Below, piece after piece: positions 1 to 6,965 of a DNA stretch of 6,968 bases; position 1 is the first letter of the stretch, and every line of letters begins with the position of its first letter. The stretch comes from Syntrophomonas sp. UBA5432 (GTDB lineage Bacteria > Bacillota > Syntrophomonadia > Syntrophomonadales > Syntrophomonadaceae): assembly GCA_002424365.1 (NCBI GenBank), contig DIRQ01000045.1:13728-20695 (forward strand). Direction: 5' to 3'. Made by a program: the position numbers and the translations under genes. The notes under the pieces were generated by a model that searched no databases, was not told the DNA's origin, and saw only the letters and a list, made by a program, of their open reading frames with translations.

Positions 1-550
1 TGAGGTCGTAAAAATGGGCAGTAAGCGGGTCATCAGCATTAAGGAGCAGGTCAATCTCCCGATTATTAACCGCATCTTTTATCATTTTAATAATATTATC
101 CAGTTCCCCAAAACGGTCTAACTGATCGCTGAAAAAATTGGTAATCAAAAGCAGACTAGGGTTTAGTTCATTAAGCAGCAACGGTACGTGGGCCTCATCA
201 GTTTCCAATAAGGCATAATCGAACTGTTTGCGACTAATTAAACCGGATTTTTCTATAAAGGCAGTAGTTATCCCGGCAAGCATATTAGCCCCACTCTCAT
301 TATGTATAAGTGCAGCACCAGTTTCACTTATTATCCGAGCCAGCATGTTAGTGGTAGTGGTTTTACCGTTGGTACCGGTAATTACTATGATTTTGCCTTT
401 AACCTGCAGGGCTAGTTCTTTTAGTATAGACGGGTAAATGCGCCGGGCCATTTTACCGGGAAAATTACTCCCCTGATTTCCCAGCAAACGGCTTATTATA
501 ATGGAAATTTTCCCAACTAATATGGCCAGTACTAAGCGAATTCGATTCAT
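1..550 (-). CDS. murT: MurT-like Mur ligase, lipid II isoglutaminyl synthase subunit (5' part only)
   Basis: The first 183 codons are present; the gene runs off the left edge. The family, as known, works with the glutamine amidotransferase GatD to amidate the alpha-carboxyl of D-Glu in lipid II at the inner membrane face, giving D-isoglutamine. Seen here: a hydrophobic N-terminus, the MurT-typical segment around GSNFPGKMARRIYP (about 27-40), a Mur-ligase P-loop GTNGKTTTT at 59-67, ETDEA at 116-120, TNFFSDQLDRFGE at 137-149 and LNADDP at 170-175. The cysteine-rich Zn ribbon expected further on would lie outside the window. Start ATG (548-550) has GAGGAG six bases upstream, directly after the stop codon of the preceding glycosyltransferase, so translational coupling is likely. 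MurT proteins are usually around 430-450 residues, so more than half is missing. A gatD gene is expected next; this is inference. MurT fits better than MurC-F because of the N-terminal signature. Confidence 0.9.
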   Translation of the reverse strand, partial: MNRIRLVLAILVGKISIIISRLLGNQGSNFPGKMARRIYPSILKELALQVKGKIIVITGTNGKTTTTNMLARIISETGAALIHNESGANMLAGITTAFIEKSGLISRKQFDYALLETDEAHVPLLLNELNPSLLLITNFFSDQLDRFGELDNIIKMIKDAVNNREIDLLLNADDPLTAHFYDL

Positions 551-562
551 TAGTGTCTCCTC

Positions 563-1759
563 TTAGGAACCAAACCTTCCAATCAGGTCTTTTACCCGGA
601 TGCGGCGGCGCCGGTTCCTAATATCCAGCTGCAGATAAAGCTCTTCCAATTTACGGGCCATATTTTGGGAAGAAAGGCTGTCTGCCTTTAGCAAAGCATT
701 TTGGCTAAAGCTCCGGTAAGATTCTTTATCATCCAGCAGTTTACTTACGGCCTGGGAAAATTCCAGAATAGAACAGGAAGTGAGGTAACCATTTACCCCG
801 TCATCCACCATATCTTGTACTCCATAAGCACGGACTGCTACCACCGGTAAACCTGCTGCCATAGCCTCAATCAGAACTAATCCTTGAGTTTCAGTTACCG
901 ATGAAAAGACGAATAAATCAGCCGAGTAGTACACGTTTACCAGAGTGTCAAAAGGCAGAGCACCGGTGAAAATGACATCCTGCTCAAGGTTTAAGCCCAG
1001 CCCTTGTGCTTGTTTCTTAAGTTCTCCCTCCATAGGCCCCTGAGCAGTTAAGACCAGACTGGTATCAGGTGTCTGCTTGTGTATTTCTTTAAATGCATCC
1101 AGCAAAAAGCTCAGGTTCTTTTCTTTAGTTAATCGGCCCACAAATAATAGTATCCGGTTCTTTTCCGGGATATTATAATGTTTGCGGAGCCATTGCCGGT
1201 CTCCCTGGTTGAATTTTTCTATAGGAACACCGGTGGGTATTACTGACCTGGGTGTCTTAATATCGTAATCGGCTAAAATAGTTTCAACTTCTCTACTGGG
1301 AACAACGATATGGTCGCACTGGTTACAGAAGTTTTTACTGTATTTAATGGTAACGTCCCGGGCTAAATCCTGGGCTACCGGAACATAATGGACATACTGG
1401 TCATACAAGGTATGATATGTAAAAACTATGGGTATATCATACCTGCGGGCATAGTGCAACCCTACTCTGCCCATGGTAAAGGGAGAGTGTACATGAATAA
1501 TATCCAAATCCAATCGTTTGAGCAGGCTATTCATTCCCGGAAATATAGGAATCGCCAGGGTATAGTCCGGATTGGTAGGTGAAGGTACCGAGTAATACCG
1601 ATATACACCATCCTCATTTTCGCTATATCCGGGATAACTGGGGGCAAAAATATAAATCTGGTGCCCCAATTTATCAAGTTCTTCTCTGAAAGTACAAATG
1701 GAAGTGACAACACCGCTGGTATAAGGCTTAAAACTGTCGGTGAAAATTGCGATTTTCAA
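563..1759 (-). CDS. GT4-family retaining glycosyltransferase, probably membrane-lipid or envelope glycan
   Basis: A 398-residue GT-B fold enzyme of the GT4 type. Seen: N-terminal MKIAIFTDSFKPYTSGV with the glycine-containing acceptor-side loop (about 11-17), HVHSPF at 89-94, FVGRLTKEKN at 207-216 opening the nucleotide-sugar domain, and the EX7E motif at E290 and E298 inside ETQGLVLIEAMAAG. The C-terminus has a cluster of basic residues (RNRRRRIRVK, 381-390), which could hold the enzyme on anionic membrane lipid. The family includes diacylglycerol glucosyltransferases and other envelope enzymes that use UDP- or GDP-sugars; donor and acceptor cannot be read from the sequence. The start codon is TTG (1757-1759), supported by AAAGGAGGG eight bases upstream and by MKIAIFTDSF being the usual beginning of such proteins. 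It is followed after 12 bases by murT, which suggests a cell-envelope role, and preceded by its own promoter candidate. Confidence 0.9.
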   Translation of the reverse strand: MKIAIFTDSFKPYTSGVVTSICTFREELDKLGHQIYIFAPSYPGYSENEDGVYRYYSVPSPTNPDYTLAIPIFPGMNSLLKRLDLDIIHVHSPFTMGRVGLHYARRYDIPIVFTYHTLYDQYVHYVPVAQDLARDVTIKYSKNFCNQCDHIVVPSREVETILADYDIKTPRSVIPTGVPIEKFNQGDRQWLRKHYNIPEKNRILLFVGRLTKEKNLSFLLDAFKEIHKQTPDTSLVLTAQGPMEGELKKQAQGLGLNLEQDVIFTGALPFDTLVNVYYSADLFVFSSVTETQGLVLIEAMAAGLPVVAVRAYGVQDMVDDGVNGYLTSCSILEFSQAVSKLLDDKESYRSFSQNALLKADSLSSQNMARKLEELYLQLDIRNRRRRIRVKDLIGRFGS

Positions 1760-1767
1760 TGCGGTTG

Positions 1768-1776
1768 CCCTCCTTT
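1768..1776 (-). promoter_or_regulatory. Ribosome binding site fixing the TTG start of the glycosyltransferase
   Basis: On the minus strand AAAGGAGGG lies eight bases before TTG at 1759-1757. It is a near-perfect anti-SD match and no ATG or GTG is better placed, so it decides the unusual TTG start. Confidence 0.85.
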
Positions 1777-1800
1777 ATTACTAATCCATTCCTAAAATCA

Positions 1801-1829
1801 AATATATACTGTGAAAATTATTTTATCAA
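1801..1829 (-). promoter_or_regulatory. Sigma-A-type promoter candidate for the glycosyltransferase-murT pair
   Basis: On the minus strand, -35 TTGATA (1829-1824) and -10 TATATT (1806-1801) are separated by exactly 17 bases in the 76-base gap after the yteA-like gene. Transcription would begin near 1793, about 34 bases before the TTG start. A 10-base perfect palindrome AATACGTATT (1828-1837) overlaps the -35 edge and the upstream stop codon and could be an operator, which is speculative. AT-rich gaps can produce such matches by chance, but both hexamers and the spacing are good. Confidence 0.55.
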
Positions 1830-1835
1830 TACGTA

Positions 1836-2303
1836 TTAACCGGATGATGACCCATCGCCACTCTCAAAATATTCGTAACCAGCTACCTGGAAGGTCTCAC
1901 CCCGATCCGACATATCACCAGCTATAAGCACGTCTTCTTCAGCTGGGCGGCGGAAACTATCCTGACGCTGCTGAGCACAACCAGCACAGAGGGTAGTATT
2001 AACCATTCTATTCAGACGGCCCGGTTCGATGGTCTGGCCGCACACCTCACAGACTCCATATCTGCCCTGTTTATATTTATGCAATGCATCATTGACTTTT
2101 TCCAGTTCTAGTTCTATTAACTCTAAAATACCGTTATCCTTTTCCCTCTCATATACCTCCGAGCCTATATCAGCCGGATGCTGGTCATAAAGGGAGAGTT
2201 CGTCGGTAGTCTCTGCCAGGGGTGTCATCAGTCTTTCCCGCAGGGCGCCGGTCATCTGTTCCAGTTCTTGTTTTCGGGCTAGTAAACGGTTGTATGGGTC
2301 CAC
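1836..2303 (-). CDS. YteA-type DksA/TraR C4 zinc-finger protein
   Basis: A 155-residue protein of the DksA/TraR superfamily. Seen: a helical N-terminus (about 1-30), the segment ELSLYDQHPADIGSEVYERE (35-54) that marks the Firmicute YteA-like branch, a second helix to about 79, then a C4 zinc finger with C85, C88, C106 and C109 (CX2C, 17 residues, CX2C). The tail from about 118 is acidic and ends in GDGSSSG. The superfamily includes RNA polymerase secondary-channel proteins, but a DksA-like role for this branch is not established, and its N-terminus differs from the DksA coiled-coil tip. YteA-family proteins are associated with spore-forming Firmicutes. The start is GTG (2301-2303) with GAGGTG seven bases upstream. 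It lies 92 bases after ileS in the same direction with no strong terminator between, so it probably shares the ileS transcript. Confidence 0.9.
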   Translation of the reverse strand: MDPYNRLLARKQELEQMTGALRERLMTPLAETTDELSLYDQHPADIGSEVYEREKDNGILELIELELEKVNDALHKYKQGRYGVCEVCGQTIEPGRLNRMVNTTLCAGCAQQRQDSFRRPAEEDVLIAGDMSDRGETFQVAGYEYFESGDGSSSG

Positions 2304-2354
2304 AAAGCAACACCTCTTCTTCTTTTTGTGGTTCCCCTCCCCAACTATTCACTA

Positions 2355-2382
2355 TATTTTCCCCCAATTAAGGGGCTAAAAT
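2355..2382 (-). other. Weak hairpin between ileS and the zinc-finger gene
   Basis: On the minus strand a CCCC TTAATT GGGG hairpin (four G-C pairs) sits 20 to 34 bases after the ileS stop, with outer T/A pairs beyond a two-base internal loop. The bases following it are AAAATAT rather than a U-run, so it is not a good intrinsic terminator for ileS. It could be a processing or mRNA-stability element, or chance. The rest of the gap (2304-2395) shows only the downstream ribosome binding site. Confidence 0.25.
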
Positions 2383-2395
2383 ACTTAATCTACCC

Positions 2396-5173
2396 TTACA
2401 GTTTGGCAACTACCTCGGAACAGCGGTTACATAGTCCGGGATGGCCATGTTCCTCTTCGGCCGAAGGCTCGATAATCCAGCAGCGCTCGCATTTTTCACC
2501 GTTAGCCGGAGCTACCTCTACCCAAATACCAGGTAATTCTTCTAAAGAAACTGCGTTCTGGCTGCGCTGCCTTTCTTCCCTAAGCTCAGCATGAGATACA
2601 ATAAATATCTTATCCAGATTATTTACCGTACTCAGTAAATTGAACCACTCCTCATTAGCATAGATGCAGACACTGGCACCCAGGGAATGACCAATAACCT
2701 TCTTGCTTCTTGCCTCTTCCAGGGCTTTGGTGACAGCCTCGCGCACCTCCAAAATTTTGCTCATCCGCTTTTCAATGGCTTCGTCAATATAATCTTCTTT
2801 ATACTGCGGCCAATCAAGAAGTTGTACGCTTTCCGGGTCATTTTCCTTACGCAGGTGACTATAGATTTCCTCACTGGTGTATGCCAGTATAGGAGTTAAC
2901 ATTACTACCAGAGCATTAATTAACTCATAAAGTACGGTCTGGGCCGCCTTTCTTTCCGGGTCCTGAGGATGGGAACAGTACAGCCGGTCTTTAAGAATAT
3001 CAAAATAGATATTACTTAAATCTACCGTACAGAAGTTATGAACGGAATGGAACACCACATGGAATTCATAATCTTCATAAGCCTTACTTACCCGATTAAT
3101 CAGCTTGTGCAGCCTTAACAGAGCCCATTTGTCCAGTTCGCTAAGATTCTGGTAGGCTATTGTTTCCGTACCGGGATCAAAATCATAAATATTGCCCAGG
3201 ATAAAACGGCAGGTATTACGGATTTTACGGTAAGCTTCCGCACATTGTTTAATAATATTATCAGACACGGAAACGTCATTGCGATAGTCGGCTGACGAAA
3301 CCCAGAGCCTTAATATATCAGCGCCCATGCTCTTAATTAGTTTTAGAGGGTCGACTACATTCCCCAGGGACTTGGACATCTTTCTGCCCTTTTCATCGAC
3401 CACAAAACCATGAGTTAATACCTGCCGGTAAGGTGCCACACCCCTTATTGCTACCGAAGTTGACAAGGAGGAATTAAACCAGCCCCGGTGCTGGTCACTA
3501 CCTTCCAGGTACATATCTGCCGGCCAGCTTAATTCATCATAGGTTTCTAAAACCGCCATATGGCTGGAACCGGAATCAAACCAGACATCCATAGTATCTT
3601 TTTCTTTGCGGAATTTATCACCACGGCAATTGGAACAGCGGTAGCCTTCAGGCAAGAGGTCGGATGCCTCCTGACTAAACCAGATATTTGCCCCATGCTG
3701 GGCAAAAAGTTCACTGACCCGTTCAATGGTCTTCTCATCTATCACTGTATTACCACAGGATTCGCAATAGAATATAGGTATGGGAACTCCCCAGGTGCGC
3801 TGCCGGGATATACACCAGTCCCCCCGGTCTCTTACCATGTTATAAATGCGTTCCCGTCCCCAGGCTGGAATCCAGCGTACACTATCAATGGCCTTTAATG
3901 CATCCTCGCGAAAACCTTCGATTGATGCAAACCATTGTTCCGTAGCGCGGTAGATTATAGGGTGCTTACATCTCCAACAATAGGGGTACTGGTGCTCAAT
4001 TTTAGCCGCCTTTAACAGCATGCCCCGGTTTTCTAATTCTTCTATAACATTCTTATTAGCATCATGAACATACAGACCCTTAAACGGCCCTCCCTCTTCG
4101 GTAAAACAGCCGCTGTTATCTACCGGGGAAACTACTTCCAACCCGTATTCCTTACCCACTTGAAAGTCGTCTTCACCATGACCAGGAGCGGTATGAACAC
4201 AACCGGTGCCAGCCTCCAGGGTTACATGGGTACCCAGTACCACCAGAGAGTCGCGGTCGAAGAAAGGATGGCGGCAAACGGCCCGTTCCAGTTCTTCACC
4301 TCTAAACTCTTTTAAGACCTTATAATCGGTCCAGGCCAATTCGGCTACCACTGTTTCCAGCAACCCCTTAGCCATTACATATTTTTCACCGTTTGTCTGA
4401 AGCAGAATATAATCGAACTCGGGATGCAGGCAAATACCCGTATTAGCCGGCAATGTCCAGGGAGTGGTAGTCCAAATAATTACGTAAGCATCTTCAGGGA
4501 TTACCCCTTTACCCTCTTTTACCGGGAACTTGACGTAGATCGATGGCGAAGTCTTGTCCTGGTATTCAATCTCGGCTTCAGCCAAAGCTGTTTCGCAATC
4601 GCCGCACCAGTATACTGGTTTCAGCCCTTTATAAATGTAGCCTTTGTGGGCCATCTCTCCGAAAACTTTAATCTGGATAGCTTCAAATTCGGGTTTTAAG
4701 GTTAGATAAGGGTTATCCCAGTTACCCCGAACTCCCAGGCGCTGAAATTGTTCACTCTGAATATCTACATATTTTAAGGCATATTCCCGGCAATGTTTCC
4801 TAAATTCAACCACATCAGTGCGTTTACGGTCCAGGCCCAGGTTTTTGATAGCCTGCTGCTCGATAGGCAAACCATGGGTATCCCACCCCGGTATATAGGG
4901 GCTATCATAGCCGGACATGGATCGGTGCTTGATAATCATATCTTTTAGTACTTTGTTTAATGTGTGCCCCAGGTGAATATCGCCATTAGCGTAGGGAGGA
5001 CCATCATGTAAGATAAATGTGGGTTTGCCCGCATTCTTTTCTTGAACTCGGGCATAAACATCTATTTTGTTCCAGAAATCCAGAATCTCCGGCTCTTTAT
5101 TAGGCAGATTCGCCCGCATGGGAAAATCTGTCCGGGGGAGATTCAGGGTTGCATCATATTTACCTTTTGCCAT
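2396..5173 (-). CDS. ileS: Isoleucyl-tRNA synthetase
   Basis: Cytoplasmic class Ia synthetase that charges tRNA-Ile with isoleucine and edits misactivated valine. At 925 residues it is full length (bacterial IleRS is about 920-940). Domains in order: the N-terminal catalytic half with GPPYANG and the HIGH-type motif HLGH at 67-70, and GWDTHGLPIE at 96-105; the CP1 editing insert with TTTPWTLPANT (235-245) and GTGCVHTAPGHGEDDF (322-337); cysteine pairs C190/C193, C399/C402, C470/C473 and C513/C516, consistent with zinc sites; DVWFDSGSS (529-537); the KMSKS loop at 598-602; the helical anticodon-binding domain; and a C-terminal zinc ribbon with C895, C898, C915 and C918. The canonical HLGH and KMSKS motifs give no sign of an altered active site. 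Start ATG (5171-5173) has GAGGTGG seven bases upstream. Expression is controlled by the T-box leader immediately upstream. Confidence 0.99.
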   Translation of the reverse strand: MAKGKYDATLNLPRTDFPMRANLPNKEPEILDFWNKIDVYARVQEKNAGKPTFILHDGPPYANGDIHLGHTLNKVLKDMIIKHRSMSGYDSPYIPGWDTHGLPIEQQAIKNLGLDRKRTDVVEFRKHCREYALKYVDIQSEQFQRLGVRGNWDNPYLTLKPEFEAIQIKVFGEMAHKGYIYKGLKPVYWCGDCETALAEAEIEYQDKTSPSIYVKFPVKEGKGVIPEDAYVIIWTTTPWTLPANTGICLHPEFDYILLQTNGEKYVMAKGLLETVVAELAWTDYKVLKEFRGEELERAVCRHPFFDRDSLVVLGTHVTLEAGTGCVHTAPGHGEDDFQVGKEYGLEVVSPVDNSGCFTEEGGPFKGLYVHDANKNVIEELENRGMLLKAAKIEHQYPYCWRCKHPIIYRATEQWFASIEGFREDALKAIDSVRWIPAWGRERIYNMVRDRGDWCISRQRTWGVPIPIFYCESCGNTVIDEKTIERVSELFAQHGANIWFSQEASDLLPEGYRCSNCRGDKFRKEKDTMDVWFDSGSSHMAVLETYDELSWPADMYLEGSDQHRGWFNSSLSTSVAIRGVAPYRQVLTHGFVVDEKGRKMSKSLGNVVDPLKLIKSMGADILRLWVSSADYRNDVSVSDNIIKQCAEAYRKIRNTCRFILGNIYDFDPGTETIAYQNLSELDKWALLRLHKLINRVSKAYEDYEFHVVFHSVHNFCTVDLSNIYFDILKDRLYCSHPQDPERKAAQTVLYELINALVVMLTPILAYTSEEIYSHLRKENDPESVQLLDWPQYKEDYIDEAIEKRMSKILEVREAVTKALEEARSKKVIGHSLGASVCIYANEEWFNLLSTVNNLDKIFIVSHAELREERQRSQNAVSLEELPGIWVEVAPANGEKCERCWIIEPSAEEEHGHPGLCNRCSEVVAKL

Positions 5174-5471
5174 TAGTAAACCACCTCACCAATTTGATTG
5201 ATATCTTAAAATAAAAAAACCTCTCATCCCAAGGGACGAAAGGTATCCTTCCGCGGTACCACCCTAATAGTATTCCCTTTATGGGATACCACTTTCAGCT
5301 GTTAACGCCAGCAAAACGTTCAAACCTAATAGGTATCAGAATGAAGACTCCTGGGTGATTTTCAGTGAACTGCAGTACCCGGCTTACACCAGTTCCGGGC
5401 TCGCTTATATCCGCCCTTTCACTTACTCTCCCGTTCATAGTCTTGATAATATGAGGATTCCCTTGGAAATC
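5174..5471 (-). promoter_or_regulatory. T-box riboswitch leader of ileS, Ile (AUC) specifier
   Basis: The leader binds uncharged tRNA-Ile and then favours antitermination, switching ileS on when Ile-tRNA is scarce. Seen on the minus strand: Stem I closed by AAGACT (5444-5439) with AGTCTT (5349-5344); K-turn-like ATGAAC opposite AGG; a specifier loop with AGAGTA opposite GAAAATCA; specifier ATC at 5359-5357, reading the GAU anticodon of tRNA-Ile; an AGTGAA/TTCACT stem above it; and an apical part with AGCGAG and TGGTGTAAG around CCCGG/CCGGG. A IIA/B pseudoknot follows (AACG 5320-5317 with CGTT 5307-5304; GCTG 5312-5309 with CAGC 5301-5298), then Stem III (GTATCCC with GGGAATAC, 5289-5270). The T-box AGGGTGGTACCGCG (5265-5252) starts the antiterminator. 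Its TGGT bulge would pair ACCA, fitting discriminator base A. Leader end and RBS adjoin the ileS ATG. The transcript start near 5471 is inferred from the promoter. Confidence 0.97.
5213..5243 (-). terminator. Intrinsic terminator of the ileS T-box
   Basis: On the minus strand CCTTTCGTCCC (5243-5233) pairs with GGGATGAGAGG (5230-5220), including two G-U pairs, around a tiny loop, and a run of seven T (5219-5213) follows. The 5' arm, from base 5232 to 5243, is also the 3' arm of the antiterminator (AGGG, bulge, GCG and AAGG pairing CCTT, CGT and CCCT). The two structures are therefore mutually exclusive, as expected for a transcriptional T-box. Confidence 0.96.
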
Positions 5472-5477
5472 TTATTT

Positions 5478-5506
5478 ATTTTAGCATATAGATTTTCTCA
5501 AAACAA
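5478..5506 (-). promoter_or_regulatory. Promoter of the ileS T-box transcript
   Basis: On the minus strand, -35 TTGTTT (5506-5501) and -10 TAAAAT (5483-5478) are 17 bases apart. The -10 is preceded by TGC, giving an extended -10. The predicted start near 5471 lies about 27 bases before Stem I, a normal position for a T-box leader. Confidence 0.65.
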
Positions 5507-5655
5507 CTGTCATTAGAATTATTACCATTGTTGGTTAATATAATCGTTTGTTATCAGGTTATTTACTGCATGATTGGTTTATTATGAATTATTTGCCAAA
5601 ACAGGAGGAAAGTATACGGTTTTCGTCGAAGTGATATTTAATAAAGAAAGAATTA
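5507..5655. other. Divergent upstream region of the chemotaxis receptor gene
   Basis: AT-rich non-coding sequence between the ileS promoter and the chemotaxis gene. On the plus strand a perfect -10 hexamer TATAAT occurs at 5539-5544, but the sequence 17 bases upstream (GAATTA) is a poor -35, so a promoter here is only possible. No flagellar-type promoter (TAAA plus GCCGATAA) was seen. AGGAGG occurs at 5603-5608 with no start codon at a useful distance. No c-di-GMP riboswitch signature was recognised. Confidence 0.35.
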
Positions 5656-6954
5656 ATGGTGGGGGGTATTAGATTGGGTAGTAGTGATAATAAAAAGGAA
5701 AAGCGAGGAATGATTTTTAAGGTTTGTCTTCGTTCGGGGCTGGGAGCTGCTTTTATAGGGGTGGTAATTGGGGTAGCGTTAGTTAATTTTCCTAATTTGC
5801 ATATACTGATATTTCCTACGGTTGTAGCCGGGATTGGTGGAATAATTATCGGTCTTTTCTCCTCTTCCCGTAATCTAAAGGAATTTGTGGATCCTTCTTT
5901 AAGTATGGCTGATTTTGCTAGTCATGTTACTGAAGGAGATTTGACCCAAAAGATAACTAGTATTAGTGATGGCTATATGGCACAGGTTGCTAATAACCTT
6001 AATGATATGGTTAGTAAACTACATAACTTAATTAGTGAAACTAATACAGCAACTCAGATAATTGTAGAGTCATCACAAACACTGCGCGGCCTTTCTCAAC
6101 AGACCGGAATTGCTACCCGGGAAGTAGCCGCCTCTACTAATGAGATTGCAACTGGTGCCGATACCCAGGCAGAGGCTACTAGTGCGATTACCCAATCAAT
6201 TACGGAGCTGGCAGCAACTATTAATACCGTAGCAGCTAATACCCAGAAGAGCGTCCAAATTTCTGTAAGCACCGAGTCATCTATACAGGAAGGAGTTAAA
6301 GCGGTTAAACTTCAAAATGCTAAAATGGAAGATAGTTATGCAGCCATCGAAGCTGTTAGCCAGGCCGTAGAAATGTTAAACCAAAATTCAGCCAAGATAG
6401 AACAAATTGTTGAGGTAATAGGCAACATAGCAAACCAGACTAACTTATTGGCATTAAATGCAGCTATAGAGGCAGCTAGAGCCGGTGAACATGGTAAGGG
6501 CTTCGCCGTTGTAGCAGAAGAAGTAAGGACTTTAGCAGAACAATCAGCCGAGTCCGCACAGGAAATAGCCACCTTAATAAAGCAAATGCAAAGTAATACT
6601 CAACAGGTAGTTTCAGATATGAATACCACCAAGGAGGTTTATACCGAGCAGGCAGAAGCCATAAAGGCAACCAGCGATATTTTTGACACTATTGTAAGTT
6701 CGGTTAATCAAATAAATGCAGAGATTCAAGAAATCTCAGCGGCTACTGAAGAAATGTCAGCCTCTACTGATCAACTAGTTGATAACGTTACCGAGGTAGC
6801 CACCATTGCCCAACAAACGGCGGCTAATTCAAGAGAGGTTACAGATTTATCAGAGAAGCAAGAACAATCGCTTGATGTTATGATTGAGGAAATTGAATCA
6901 CTAAATACTTACATAGATAATGTTTCGCAGATTGTGAATACGTTTAAAATATAG
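5656..6954 (+). CDS. Methyl-accepting chemotaxis protein lacking an extracytoplasmic sensor domain
   Basis: A 432-residue membrane chemoreceptor that signals through CheW and CheA to flagellar or other chemosensory output. Seen: a short basic N-terminus; two membrane helices (about 27-45 and 49-68) separated by only a few residues (NFPNLH), so there is no periplasmic ligand domain; a HAMP-like stretch (about 71-125) with EGDLT and NNLNDMVSKLHNLI; then a long coiled coil with the conserved hairpin tip QTNLLALNAAIEAARAGE through GKGFAVVAEEVR (261-291). AATEEMSAS (362-370) resembles a methylation helix. No CheR-docking pentapeptide ends the protein (TFKI). The start is uncertain: ATG 5656 has no good SD; TTG 5674 has GGGGGG seven bases upstream; ATG 5710 has AAGGAA about nine bases upstream. 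All three keep both membrane helices. The gene diverges from ileS. Confidence 0.96.
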   Translation: MVGGIRLGSSDNKKEKRGMIFKVCLRSGLGAAFIGVVIGVALVNFPNLHILIFPTVVAGIGGIIIGLFSSSRNLKEFVDPSLSMADFASHVTEGDLTQKITSISDGYMAQVANNLNDMVSKLHNLISETNTATQIIVESSQTLRGLSQQTGIATREVAASTNEIATGADTQAEATSAITQSITELAATINTVAANTQKSVQISVSTESSIQEGVKAVKLQNAKMEDSYAAIEAVSQAVEMLNQNSAKIEQIVEVIGNIANQTNLLALNAAIEAARAGEHGKGFAVVAEEVRTLAEQSAESAQEIATLIKQMQSNTQQVVSDMNTTKEVYTEQAEAIKATSDIFDTIVSSVNQINAEIQEISAATEEMSASTDQLVDNVTEVATIAQQTAANSREVTDLSEKQEQSLDVMIEEIESLNTYIDNVSQIVNTFKI

Positions 6955-6959
6955 ACAAT

Positions 6960-6965
6960 GGGAGG
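6960..6965 (+). promoter_or_regulatory. Possible ribosome binding site of a following gene
   Basis: GGGAGG appears six bases after the chemotaxis receptor stop (TAG, 6952-6954), followed by three more bases before the window ends. It suggests that a co-transcribed plus-strand gene begins just outside the window. Confidence 0.4.

Noticed and set aside
2185..2367. 60-codon minus-strand frame overlapping the start of the zinc-finger gene
   Set aside because: It overlaps the well-supported zinc-finger frame and its translation has no recognisable features.
2355..2382. Hairpin after ileS as an intrinsic terminator
   Set aside because: It has only four G-C pairs and is followed by A-rich sequence instead of a U-run.
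3560..3898. 112-codon plus-strand open frame inside ileS
   Set aside because: It is antisense to highly conserved IleRS codons, shows no family motif and has no convincing ribosome binding site. The other plus-strand frames within ileS and murT were rejected for the same reasons.
2396..5173. Mupirocin-resistant or horizontally acquired IleRS
   Set aside because: The HLGH and KMSKS motifs are canonical, a C-terminal bacterial zinc ribbon is present, and the gene keeps its native T-box; nothing suggests transfer.
5266..5440. tRNA gene or small RNA in the ileS leader
   Set aside because: The T-loop-like motifs and stems belong to T-box Stem I and the pseudoknot; no cloverleaf or CCA-end arrangement exists.
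5507..5655. c-di-GMP riboswitch or flagellar sigma promoter before the chemotaxis gene
   Set aside because: Both are common upstream of such genes in Clostridia, but neither the riboswitch core nor a GCCGATAA-like -10 could be found.
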